Shown in pieces: positions 1 through 6,339 of a stretch of DNA of 7,950 nt. The position numbers were made by a program, and so were the translations under genes. The stretch comes from Collimonas sp. UBA1456 (GTDB lineage: Bacteria > Pseudomonadota > Gammaproteobacteria > Burkholderiales > Burkholderiaceae_D). The notes below the pieces were generated by a model. That model ran no database searches, had not been told where the DNA came from, and saw only the letters and a program-made list of their open reading frames with translations. Position 1 is the stretch's first letter; the number at the start of each line of letters is the position of its first letter. The stretch spans positions 1 through 7,950 of the forward strand of contig DCSW01000032.1 in the NCBI GenBank assembly GCA_002325825.1, given 5' to 3'.

Positions 1-112
1 ATCGAGGCCAAACTCATCCCATGCTCACGGCAAAGCTCCGGCACTAGCGTGCCGCCTCAACCTGTTTCAAGATGTTGATGATCTGACTTCCGGTAAAGCG
101 TGATGTCTCCAT
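1..112 (-). pseudogene. IS3-family transposase OrfA, N-terminal part, frameshifted
   Basis: OrfA is the helix-turn-helix subunit that, fused to OrfB by programmed frameshifting, makes the IS3-family transposase. From the ATG at 112 the minus strand reads METSRFTGSQIINILKQVEA, the classic OrfA opening. It then meets an in-frame TAG at 44-46. In the next frame the match resumes as VPELCREHGMSLAS, the expected continuation of the helix-turn-helix region. One missing base in the 46-55 region (family members read E-A-G-T-x-V-P-E-L here) explains the break. An AAGGA ribosome site lies 8 bases before the start. The gene is cut by the left edge. A sequencing error at this single base is the main alternative to true decay. 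Confidence 0.75.
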
Positions 113-194
113 GTACAGTTTCCTTAAAATCGTATTTAAGAAAATCTTACTTTTAACTGATAATCTTTTGTGGGAGGATTACCGGGTCAGGTCA
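1..194 (-). mobile_element. IS3-family insertion sequence, 5' end only
   Basis: The left edge holds the beginning of an IS3-family element on the minus strand: a recognisable orfA start preceded by an AT-rich leader. The leader carries the GGTAATCC-type sequence often found just inside the ends of such elements (plus strand 176-183). The exact outer end is uncertain. IS3-family ends start with TG, and a minus-strand TGACC starting at 194 is one candidate; the end could also lie nearer 183. The rest of the element, including orfB with the DDE integrase, lies beyond the left edge, so it cannot be said whether the copy is complete. The orfA inside is frameshifted, so this copy is probably inactive. 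Family assignment rests on the OrfA N-terminus. Confidence 0.7.
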
Positions 195-363
195 GAGTTT
201 TATTGATGTTCTGTTGATGGTACAGACAGGATAGTTTTCTGTTGCTGAGAGCTTTTTATAAGGCGTTTTATTAGGTAATCACTAGGATGGCAAGATTGTC
301 TGCTTAACTCTATCTCAACAACAGAGTCATCGGGTTGATCAGTATGCCGGTATGGAAGAACAA
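195..363. other. Gene-free stretch between IS end and tRNA-Met terminator
   Basis: No supported gene, RNA or strong repeat was seen here. The one long reading frame across it, on the minus strand, begins inside the tRNA gene and has no family resemblance. The stretch is fairly AT-rich and may hold relics of sequence disrupted by the insertion element, but nothing in it is recognisable. Confidence 0.5.
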
Positions 364-396
364 AAATAAAAGCCGTCACCGCACATTTATGCGGGT
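364..396 (-). terminator. Probable intrinsic terminator of tRNA-Met
   Basis: Reading the minus strand just after the tRNA, CCGCA and TGCGG (394-390 and 383-379) can pair as a 5-bp stem round a 6-base loop. The loop could close further as CAT/ATG with a bulge. A T-rich run TTTTATTTTT follows at 373-364. The T-run starts several bases after the stem, so this is a somewhat imperfect rho-independent terminator. Its place about 20 bp after the tRNA 3' end supports the call. Confidence 0.5.
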
Positions 397-412
397 TACG
401 ATCTTGTGTTCG

Positions 413-489
413 TGGTGGTGATAGGTGGACTTGAACCACCGACCCCAGCATTATGAATGCTGTGCTCTAACCAACTGAGCTATATCACC
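413..489 (-). tRNA. tRNA-Met (CAT), elongator type
   Basis: The 77-base gene folds as a full cloverleaf. The acceptor stem GGTGATA/TATCACC is fully Watson-Crick, with discriminator A and an encoded CCA at 415-413. The D-arm is GCTC...GAGC with TTGGTTA in the loop. The anticodon stem CAGCA/TGCTG carries loop TTCATAA with anticodon CAT (plus strand 453-455). The T-arm GGTGG/CCACC holds TTCAAGT. The first base pair is G-C and the anticodon stem lacks the three G-C pairs of initiator tRNA, so this is not tRNA-fMet. The D-arm and GGGTC variable region resemble the elongator tRNA-Met of E. coli. A lysidine-modified tRNA-Ile (also CAT) is less likely but cannot be wholly excluded by eye. It lies downstream of miaA on the same strand, with its own promoter. 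Confidence 0.93.
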
Positions 490-502
490 AAACAATTTTA
501 CA

Positions 503-531
503 ATTATCCGGTTTTCGTTAAAAGCCGTCAA
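503..531 (-). promoter_or_regulatory. sigma70-type promoter of tRNA-Met
   Basis: On the minus strand TTGACG (531-526; 5 of 6 to the -35 consensus) and GATAAT (508-503; 5 of 6 to the -10 consensus) are 17 bases apart, the ideal spacing. The start of transcription would fall near 496, giving a leader of about 7 bases before the mature tRNA, to be removed by RNase P. This lets the tRNA be made independently of miaA upstream. Confidence 0.75.
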
Positions 532-587
532 GAAAAATAGGATTTTGACGTGAGTTCTCGGTGAGTTTTCGTCAAAAAATTGTGACG
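526..587. repeat. Alternating CGTCA/TGACG inverted repeats after miaA
   Basis: Four copies of one pentamer in alternating orientation lie between miaA and the tRNA promoter: CGTCAA 526-531, TTGACG 545-550, CGTCAA 570-575, TGACG 583-587. Neighbouring copies can pair with each other. The longest perfect pairing is TTTTGACG (543-550) with CGTCAAAA (570-577) across 19 bases. The leftmost copy is also the -35 box of the tRNA promoter. The array could serve as a weak terminator of miaA (the fold 550-526 is followed by GCTTTT on the minus strand) or as a protein site; neither is shown. Confidence 0.45.
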
Positions 588-590
588 TTA

Positions 591-1634
591 TTATCGTTTT
601 AGGGCGTTGCTGACTGTCTCCAAGACGGTCTTGGCGACGTGGTTGCCGATGCAGTCGATCACGATCCGTTCCGGCATCGAGCGTAACCAGGTTAGTTGGC
701 GCTTGGCTAACTGGCGGGTGGCGGCGATGCCTTTTTCGCGCAGCTCCTGGTAGCCGTACTCGCCGTTCAGATATTTCCAGGTCTGGCGATAGCCGACGCA
801 GCGCATCGACGGCAGGCCTAGATGTAGGTCGCCGCGGGCGCGCAGGGCTGCTACTTCCTGGATTAATCCACCTTTTATTGCGCCACTATTCGCCCCGCCA
901 TCCTTGGTTAATTCACCGTTAGTGAATGCCGCCGTTAAACCATCGTGTTGTTGATCCAGCATCAAGTCGAAGCGTTGGGCGATGTATTGGTGTAACACGC
1001 TGCGGTCGGACGGTTCCAGTGCTAGCGACAAGATGTCGAACGGCAGTTCGGGGGTGGAACGGTTGGTGAGTAGCAGCGAGGACATGGTTCTGCCGCTGAG
1101 TTCGATGATTTCTAGCGCGCGTTGGATGCGCTGTCTGTCATTCGATTTCAGGCGGCCGGCGGTGATTGGGTCGAGTTGGGACAGCTTGGCGTGCATGCCG
1201 GGCACGCCGATCCGGGCAGCTTCGGCATCGAGCCTGGCCCGTAGCGCTGGATCGGCTTGGGGCAGTTCGTCGAGGCCGTTGCGAAGTGCCTTGAAGTAGA
1301 GCATGGTGCCGCCGACCATCAGCACCAGTTTGCCACGTGCGTGGATATCTGCGAACAGGCGCAGCGCGTCATCGCGGAATTGCATGGCCCAATAGGACTG
1401 GGTAGGTTCCTTGATGTTGATCAGGTGATGCGGGACTGCGGCCAGTTCCTCGGAGTTGGGTTTGGCGGTGCCGATGTCCATGCCGCGATATACCATCGCC
1501 GAATCGACTGAGATAATTTCGACGGGAATATGACGGGCGATTTCCAGCGCGGAGGCGGTTTTGCCGGACGCTGTCGGCCCCATGATGGCGACAACCAGCG
1601 GCTTGCGCTCGGATGATGCGGAAGTAGATGACAT
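591..1634 (-). CDS. miaA: tRNA dimethylallyltransferase MiaA
   Basis: MiaA transfers a dimethylallyl group from DMAPP to N6 of A37 in tRNAs reading UNN codons, the first step to ms2i6A. The 347-residue product has the P-loop GPTASGKT (19-26), the DSAMVYRGMDIGTAKP block (44-59) with the conserved Asp44, VGGTMLYFKAL (107-117), NDRQRIQRALE (165-175), and a C-terminal part with PSMRCVGYRQ and ATRQLAKRQ that binds the tRNA. E. coli MiaA has 316 residues. Most of the excess is an insertion of about 28 residues (228-255) between the RFDLML helix and the LIQEV segment. The gene follows mutL after 5 bp, with only a weak GGA upstream, so translation is probably coupled to mutL. Function is assigned with high confidence; the insert is not explained. 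Confidence 0.96.
   Translation of the reverse strand: MSSTSASSERKPLVVAIMGPTASGKTASALEIARHIPVEIISVDSAMVYRGMDIGTAKPNSEELAAVPHHLINIKEPTQSYWAMQFRDDALRLFADIHARGKLVLMVGGTMLYFKALRNGLDELPQADPALRARLDAEAARIGVPGMHAKLSQLDPITAGRLKSNDRQRIQRALEIIELSGRTMSSLLLTNRSTPELPFDILSLALEPSDRSVLHQYIAQRFDLMLDQQHDGLTAAFTNGELTKDGGANSGAIKGGLIQEVAALRARGDLHLGLPSMRCVGYRQTWKYLNGEYGYQELREKGIAATRQLAKRQLTWLRSMPERIVIDCIGNHVAKTVLETVSNALKR
870..953 (-). other. In-frame insertion within miaA (residues 228-255)
   Basis: Compared with E. coli MiaA, where the helix after RFxxML runs directly into the E-V-R-A-L-F-A-R-G-D segment, this stretch adds about 28 residues rich in Gly, Asn, Thr and Ala. Being low in hydrophobics, it is likely a flexible surface loop. 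The DNA carries the inverted repeat ATTCAC/GTGAAT (911-916 and 922-927, 5-base loop), and a 10-bp palindrome GGATTAATCC lies at its downstream edge (860-869). Its origin is unknown. Confidence 0.6.
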
Positions 1635-1639
1635 GCTGC

Positions 1640-3517
1640 TTACTGTCCGCGTAAAAAAAGTTTATCCAAATCGGACAGGGCTAGTTGGCTCCAGGTTGGG
1701 CGGCCGTGGTTGCACTGGTCGGCACGTTCGGTAGCTTCCATTTGGCGCAGCAGGGCGTTCATTTCTGGGATGGTCAGATTGCGGTTGGCGCGCACGGCGG
1801 TGTGGCAGGCCAGCATGCTGAGCAGTTTGTTGCGGCATTCGACCAGGACCAGGGAGCCGCCGAATTCGTGTACATCGTGCAGCACATCGCGCGTCAGCAT
1901 TTGCGCATCGACGTTTTTTAGCAAGGCTGGCACCGAGCGTACCGCCAGCGTGGTGGGCGAAATGGTGGCGATGTCAAAGCCTAGCGCATGCAGGGTGTCG
2001 CGATTCTCTTCGGCGGTGCTGACTTCGATTTCATTGGCGAAGAGCGTCACTGGGATCAGTAGCGGCTGCACCTGCATCGTATCTTTATCCAGCGCGCCTT
2101 TCAATTGTTCGTACAGAATGCGTTCATGCGCTGCGTGCATGTCGACTAACACCAGGCCTTTGATATTTTGCGCCAGTATATAAATACCGTGCAATTGTGC
2201 TAGCGCGAAGCCGAGTGGGAAGTCGTCGGTCGACAGGGTTTGATTGACGGCGGGAATCGCCGGCGCATAGTTCGCGGTGTAGTCATTTGTGTTGCTTGCT
2301 GAACGATCGCCATCGGCAAATAGCGCACCATAATTGGCTGCGATCTGTGCGACCCCATACGAGGCTGGTGCGAACTGTGAACCGAACGAATTCTGGTGCT
2401 GCAGCGGTTGCGCTGCCGGTTGCAGAATCGCTTGCAAGTGTTCTTGCGAACCGCGAATCCTCGGCATGGCCCCGCTAGGCGCAGCTAGCGTGGTTGTGCT
2501 CGCACCAAACGATGTGGCGGAGGTTTGCGCCAGCGCACGGCTGACAGCGTGGAATACGAATTGATGCACGGCACGGCTGTCGCGGAAGCGTACTTCGATT
2601 TTTGATGGGTGAACATTGACGTCGACCAGCGCCGGGGGCAAGTCCAGCTCCAATACGTATGATGGATAGCGGTCGCCGTGTAGCACGTCCTGATAGGCGG
2701 CGCGTACCGCGTGCACCAGCAGCTTATCGCGCACGTAGCGGCCATTTACGTAGAAATATTGAGCGCCGGCGCGTGCTTTGGAAGCGGTTGGCAAGCCGAC
2801 GAAACCATGCAGGCGCAGCGGTCCAGCGGCTTCGTCCAGCGCCAAGCGAGCATTGGCGAATTCGTTACCGAGGATGCTGGCGCTGCGCTTGGCGATGTCG
2901 GTGACGTTCCAGTGATCGATGGTCTTTCCGTTGTGGCTAAACGAGAAAGACACATCCGGCCGCGCCAGGGCAATACGCCGCACCACTTCCGCGCAATGGC
3001 TGCATTCGGTCTGCTCGGATTTCAGAAATTTGCGCCGCGCCGGTGTATTGAAATACAGGTCCTGGATATCGACGGTGCTACCTTGGATGCCGGATGAAGG
3101 CGTTACGACCAGCGTGCTGCCGTCGATTTCCCAGGCGTGCGCTGCGTCGGCGCTGCGTGAGGTCAGCGTCAGTTGTGAGACAGAAGCAATCGAGGCCAGC
3201 GCCTCACCGCGAAAACCCAGCGTGGCAACGTTTTCTAGATCGTGCAGTGAAGTGATTTTTGAGGTGGCGTGGCGCGCTAGCGCCAATGGCAGTTGTTCCG
3301 GCGTGATACCGCGGCCGTTATCGGTGATGGTGATCCGTTTGACGCCACCTTGCTCCAATCGCACCGTAATTTTGGTGGAACCGGCGTCGAGCGCGTTTTC
3401 TAATAATTCCTTGACCACGGCGGATGGCCGTTCGACTACTTCGCCGGCGGCGATTTGCGAGATCAGGTTGTCCGGCAGTTGCTGAATCAGGCGTATGGGG
3501 GAGAGCGGTGCATTCAT
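1640..3517 (-). CDS. mutL: DNA mismatch repair protein MutL, endonuclease type
   Basis: MutL couples MutS mismatch recognition to strand removal. Starting at the ATG at 3517 it has 625 residues, normal for the family. The reading frame stays open upstream to 3685, but that part resembles no MutL. GHKL ATPase motifs: KELLENALDAG with catalytic Glu37 and Asn41, DNGRG (66-70), RHATSKI (82-88), GFRGEAL (101-107). Residues of about 331-435 form a low-complexity linker. The C-terminal domain carries D-M-H-A-A-H-E-R-I-L-Y-E (459-470), ACHTAVR (570-576) and CNHGRP (602-607). These match the metal-binding motifs of nicking MutL proteins, found in bacteria that lack MutH. By this family knowledge the protein should itself nick DNA. 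It is cotranscribed with miaA and divergent from dedA. No Shine-Dalgarno is seen. Confidence 0.96.
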   Translation of the reverse strand: MNAPLSPIRLIQQLPDNLISQIAAGEVVERPSAVVKELLENALDAGSTKITVRLEQGGVKRITITDNGRGITPEQLPLALARHATSKITSLHDLENVATLGFRGEALASIASVSQLTLTSRSADAAHAWEIDGSTLVVTPSSGIQGSTVDIQDLYFNTPARRKFLKSEQTECSHCAEVVRRIALARPDVSFSFSHNGKTIDHWNVTDIAKRSASILGNEFANARLALDEAAGPLRLHGFVGLPTASKARAGAQYFYVNGRYVRDKLLVHAVRAAYQDVLHGDRYPSYVLELDLPPALVDVNVHPSKIEVRFRDSRAVHQFVFHAVSRALAQTSATSFGASTTTLAAPSGAMPRIRGSQEHLQAILQPAAQPLQHQNSFGSQFAPASYGVAQIAANYGALFADGDRSASNTNDYTANYAPAIPAVNQTLSTDDFPLGFALAQLHGIYILAQNIKGLVLVDMHAAHERILYEQLKGALDKDTMQVQPLLIPVTLFANEIEVSTAEENRDTLHALGFDIATISPTTLAVRSVPALLKNVDAQMLTRDVLHDVHEFGGSLVLVECRNKLLSMLACHTAVRANRNLTIPEMNALLRQMEATERADQCNHGRPTWSQLALSDLDKLFLRGQ

Positions 3518-3523
3518 GTGACG

Positions 3524-3529
3524 ATTATA
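3524..3529 (-). promoter_or_regulatory. Candidate -10 box of mutL-miaA, possibly leaderless
   Basis: A perfect TATAAT on the minus strand ends 6 bases before the mutL ATG, which would place the transcription start at or next to the A of the start codon. No ribosome-binding site precedes this ATG, which fits a leaderless mRNA. No convincing -35 box lies at 16-18 bases, so the site may be chance. Confidence 0.35.
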
Positions 3530-3584
3530 CCGAAGCGCGAGACGCTGGCCGAGAGTTATCAGAGAGTTGTCACAGGAGGGCTTG

Positions 3585-3616
3585 TTGAGCCACTTTTTTG
3601 GCGACGCCAATATAAT
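3585..3616 (+). promoter_or_regulatory. Candidate promoter of dedA
   Basis: TATAAT at 3611-3616 is a perfect -10 box. The nearest -35-like sequence, TTGAGC at 3585-3590, is 20 bases away, which is longer than usual. It would give a leader of about 65 bases. A weaker second -10, TATTAT, lies at 3655-3660. The region is the divergent control region of mutL and dedA. Confidence 0.35.
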
Positions 3617-3687
3617 CACGCAACTGATCTGTCTGTTTGCTATCTTTCGTGGTGTATTATCTTCGCGATGATTAAGGAGAAACACTT

Positions 3688-4332
3688 ATGGACTTTATGC
3701 AATTGATCGATGTCGTCCTGCATGTCGATCAATCTCTTGATTTCTTGATTAAGGAATACGGTACGTTGATTTACATGGTGCTATTCCTGATTGTTTTTTG
3801 CGAAACCGGCCTGGTCGTCCTGCCGTTTTTGCCCGGTGATACATTCCTGTTTGTTGCAGGCGCTTTTTGTGCGACCAGTAAGATGAACATCTGGATCTTG
3901 ATGGGTTTTCTAATTGTTGCGGCAACCACCGGCAACACCTTGAATTACTGGATCGGCAGCCTGATAGGGCATAAGGTCTATACCCACGATTACCGTTGGC
4001 TGGACAAGGCGGCGTTACAAAAGGCCCATGCATTCTACGAGCACCATGGTGGCAAGACCATTATACTTTCGCGTTTTGTGCCGATCGTGCGGACCTTCGC
4101 GCCGTTTGTCGCTGGCGTATCGGAAATGACGTTCTCTAAATTTCAATTCTTTAATATTATTGGCGCCTTGGTATGGGTAATCGGGTTGGTCGCTGCTGGC
4201 TATTTCTTCGGAAATATCTCGATCGTTCGCGACCATCTGAACACCATCGTACTGATCGGCGTTGGTGCTACCGTGGTGCCGGTAGCCGCGAGTGCTTGCT
4301 TGAAGATCTATCGGAAGCTGCGCAGTGCGTAA
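3688..4332 (+). CDS. DedA-family inner-membrane protein
   Basis: The 214-residue polytopic membrane protein is close in length to YqjA and YghB of E. coli (about 220). The family's key charged residues are at the expected places: Glu39 in FCETG, Asp51 in LPGDTF, and Arg129 and Arg135 in SRFVPIVRTFAPFVAG. In YqjA the matching residues are needed for proton-dependent function. Hydrophobic segments lie at about 28-60, 66-92, 137-176 and 186-206, with re-entrant loops likely around PGD and the Arg motif. DedA proteins support envelope integrity and cell division, and some (UptA type) recycle undecaprenyl phosphate. Which substrate this one handles cannot be told. The start is fixed by AAGGAG at 3674-3679, 8 bases before the ATG. 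It converges with amiC across two hairpins. Confidence 0.93.
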   Translation: MDFMQLIDVVLHVDQSLDFLIKEYGTLIYMVLFLIVFCETGLVVLPFLPGDTFLFVAGAFCATSKMNIWILMGFLIVAATTGNTLNYWIGSLIGHKVYTHDYRWLDKAALQKAHAFYEHHGGKTIILSRFVPIVRTFAPFVAGVSEMTFSKFQFFNIIGALVWVIGLVAAGYFFGNISIVRDHLNTIVLIGVGATVVPVAASACLKIYRKLRSA

Positions 4333-4402
4333 TCATGAAGTGATTCATACAATACTTTATACAACGTATTTTAATGAAGTAAAAGCTGAATTAAAAGCGA
4401 TA

Positions 4403-4428
4403 CAAAAGCGTTTCCAATAACGCTTTTG
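4403..4428 (+). terminator. Intrinsic terminator of dedA
   Basis: CAAAAGCGTT (4403-4412) and AACGCTTTTG (4419-4428) form a perfect 10-bp stem round the 6-base loop TCCAAT, about 70 bp after the dedA stop. The T-run TTTT lies in the right arm. Because the A-run mirrors it, the hairpin could act on either strand. Confidence 0.6.
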
Positions 4429-4435
4429 GCATGAA

Positions 4436-4484
4436 ACAATAACAAGGGCCTGATGCATGGATTGCATCAGGCCCTTGTTATTGT
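4436..4484. terminator. Long perfect hairpin, bidirectional terminator
   Basis: Positions 4436-4457 and 4463-4484 are perfect 22-base inverted complements round the 5-base loop TGGAT. The GC-rich core (AAGGGCCTGATGCA side) sits on an outer AT-rich stem ending TTGTTATTGT on both strands. It lies between the ends of convergent dedA and amiC, 20 bp from the amiC stop, so it most likely ends transcription from both sides. The stem is unusually long and perfect for a terminator. Confidence 0.75.
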
Positions 4485-4504
4485 ACGCTTCACTGAATGC
4501 AAAG

Positions 4505-5845
4505 TCAGGTCAGACGGTTTCTGGCCAGCGGCGGGTTTTGCGAGAAATATTTTTGGATGCCTTTCAATACCGCGTCGGCCATCTGATCCTGATAAGCGTT
4601 GTCGGCCAGTTTGGCTTCTTCTTCCGGATTCGAGATGAACGCGGTTTCAATCAGAATGCTGGGGATATCCGGGGCTTTCAGCACCGCAAAGCTGGCTTGC
4701 TCGACAACGCCTTTGTGCAGTTTGTTGATGCCGCCGATTTCGCTCAGCACGGCTCTGCCGAGTTTCATGCTGTCGTTAATCTGGGCTGTGGTCGACAAAT
4801 CCAGCAGTACGCTGGCCAGTTGCTTGTAGTGGCTCTTGATGTTGATGCCGCCGATCAGGTCGGCCGAATTTTCCTTATTGGCCAGCCAGCGCGCAGCAGT
4901 CGAGCTGGCGCCTATTTCCGATAGCGCGAATACAGAGGAGCCGCGCGCGGTTGGCGTGACGAAGGCGTCGGCATGAATCGAAACGAACAGATCGGCCTGC
5001 ACCTTGCGGGCTTTTTGTACGCGCATGCCGAGCGGCACGAAGAAGTCAGCATCGCGGGTTAGCATCACGCGCATGTTCGGCTGCTGCTCGATCTTGGCCT
5101 TGAGCCGTTTGGCAATCGATAGCACTACGTCTTTTTCACGATTGCCGCCGCGCCCGATGGCGCCAGGATCTTCGCCGCCATGGCCGGGGTCGAGGGCGAT
5201 GGTGATCATGCGCGTCAGGTTCGGAGTCTGGCTGCGGTCCGGCTTCGGATCGACTCGCGCTATTTGCGGCTGAGCTTGAGCTTGCGGTTTTGGCTGCGGC
5301 GTTTGAGCTTGGGCGATTTGCAGCACGGGATCGGCAGAGCTGCTTGACCATTCGCTTTTTTCGATCATTGCGGCTATCGGATCGGGCGGATTGACGGGAT
5401 ACAAATCGAACACCAGTCGATGCTGGTAGTTGCCGACCGGCTGCAATGTAAATACCTGTGGCTTGACTTCTTCTTTGAGATCAAACACCAGTCGCACCAC
5501 ATTATGGCGGTTCTGGCCGATGCGGACATGCTGGATACAAGGATCGTTCGGCTGAATTTTAGCGACCAATTCTTTCAAAGTCTGACTAAGCTCGATGCCT
5601 TCGATATCGACCACCATGCGGTCCGGATTCTGAACCAGGAAGTGAGTAGTTTTCAGCTCAGAATCGTTTTCCAGCGTGACGCGGGTGTAGTCTTCCGCTG
5701 GCCAGACTCGGACTGCGACAATTTGCGCGGCGCGTGCCGACAGTGGCGCGATGATTGCAAGCAGCAGAGTGCCACTGGCCTTGAGTAATATCCGGCGGAT
5801 TTTGGATTTCAGAGGTTTAGTGCAAATTTCAGTCGAGCGAGACAT
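4505..5845 (-). CDS. amiC: N-acetylmuramoyl-L-alanine amidase AmiC
   Basis: This periplasmic zinc amidase cuts the bond between MurNAc and L-Ala in peptidoglycan, splitting the septum during division, normally under EnvC/NlpD control. The 446-residue protein opens with a signal peptide containing a twin-arginine motif RRILLK (17-22), a hydrophobic stretch and a likely cleavage after ARA (39). This fits Tat export as in E. coli AmiC. An AMIN domain spans about 41-150, then a Gln/Pro-rich linker (176-206), then the Amidase_3 domain from about 213. Zinc ligands are His222 (DPGHGG), Glu237 (REKD) and His291 (SIHADA); the catalytic Glu is Glu400 (LIETAFISN). Residues of about 315-340 fit the autoinhibitory helix. 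The ATG at 5845 follows AAGGG by 6 bases and lies 37 bp inside tsaE. Confidence 0.94.
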   Translation of the reverse strand: MSRSTEICTKPLKSKIRRILLKASGTLLLAIIAPLSARAAQIVAVRVWPAEDYTRVTLENDSELKTTHFLVQNPDRMVVDIEGIELSQTLKELVAKIQPNDPCIQHVRIGQNRHNVVRLVFDLKEEVKPQVFTLQPVGNYQHRLVFDLYPVNPPDPIAAMIEKSEWSSSSADPVLQIAQAQTPQPKPQAQAQPQIARVDPKPDRSQTPNLTRMITIALDPGHGGEDPGAIGRGGNREKDVVLSIAKRLKAKIEQQPNMRVMLTRDADFFVPLGMRVQKARKVQADLFVSIHADAFVTPTARGSSVFALSEIGASSTAARWLANKENSADLIGGINIKSHYKQLASVLLDLSTTAQINDSMKLGRAVLSEIGGINKLHKGVVEQASFAVLKAPDIPSILIETAFISNPEEEAKLADNAYQDQMADAVLKGIQKYFSQNPPLARNRLT

Positions 5846-6297
5846 TGACTACCCTTATCAGATAACACTTGCAATTCTACATCACGTCCTTCTCCGGAAA
5901 CACTGAGTAATATGCGAATGTCGGGTTCCGGTAACGCCGGCGCTCCTTTTTCCGGCCACTCGACGATACAGACGCTGGTACTGTTGAAATGTTCCCGGAA
6001 ACCGGCTTCCAGAAATTCGTCCGGACTGGCCATCCGGTATAAGTCAAAATGGATCAATTCGACCGTATGTTGGTCTACCTGAATAACATAAGGTTCCGCA
6101 AGAGTGTAAGTTGGACTCTTGACATGACCCTGGTAACCTGCGGCATGCAGCAGTGCACGCGTCAGAGCGGTCTTGCCGGCGCCGAGATCGCCCTGTAGGT
6201 GAATAGAGATTCCGGGCAATAAAGCCCGAGCCAAGGCAACGCCCAGAGCGTTGGTGCCAACTTCATCGTGCAGGCGGGTTGTAAAATGCGACTTCAC
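5809..6297 (-). CDS. tsaE: tRNA threonylcarbamoyladenosine biosynthesis ATPase TsaE
   Basis: TsaE is the P-loop ATPase that works with TsaB and TsaD to make t6A37 in tRNAs reading ANN codons. I place the start at the GTG at 6297 (162 residues), because family similarity begins at once with the F-T-T-R-L-H-D-E segment and AGAGGA lies 9 bases upstream. An in-frame ATG at 6357 would add 20 unlike residues. Motifs: Walker A GDLGAGKT (36-43), KSPTYTLAEPY (60-70), HFDLYRM (83-89) and VEWPEKG (112-118), all typical of the family. Its last 37 bases overlap amiC in another frame, so the two are likely coexpressed. It is divergent from the broken queG, 42 bp between starts. Confidence 0.94.
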   Translation of the reverse strand: MKSHFTTRLHDEVGTNALGVALARALLPGISIHLQGDLGAGKTALTRALLHAAGYQGHVKSPTYTLAEPYVIQVDQHTVELIHFDLYRMASPDEFLEAGFREHFNSTSVCIVEWPEKGAPALPEPDIRILLSVSGEGRDVELQVLSDKGSQCLARLKFALNL

Positions 6298-6306
6298 GTA
6301 ACATAG

Positions 6307-6312
6307 TCCTCT
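6307..6312 (-). promoter_or_regulatory. Ribosome-binding site that sets the tsaE GTG start
   Basis: AGAGGA on the minus strand ends 9 bases before the GTG at 6297. No comparable site was noticed before the longer in-frame ATG at 6357, which favours the GTG. Confidence 0.55.
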
Positions 6313-6339
6313 ATAAAATCTTCCCGGAAAACCCGCCCG

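Noticed and set aside
187..196. GTCAGGTCAG repeated near 187-196 and 4504-4513
   Set aside because: A 10- or 11-base match is expected by chance in a window of this size, and the second copy is simply the end of the amiC coding sequence.
200..451. 83-codon minus-strand reading frame starting inside the tRNA gene
   Set aside because: Its first residues are the tRNA sequence read as protein, it has no family likeness, and it has no ribosome-binding site.
1710..2183. 157-codon plus-strand frame opposite mutL, and similar long frames at 2919-3485 and 5420-5788
   Set aside because: They are shadows of well-supported minus-strand genes with no motifs or ribosome sites of their own.
3518..3685. 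56-residue N-terminal extension of MutL in the open frame
   Set aside because: MutL similarity starts after 3517; the extension crosses the divergent promoter region and resembles nothing in MutL.
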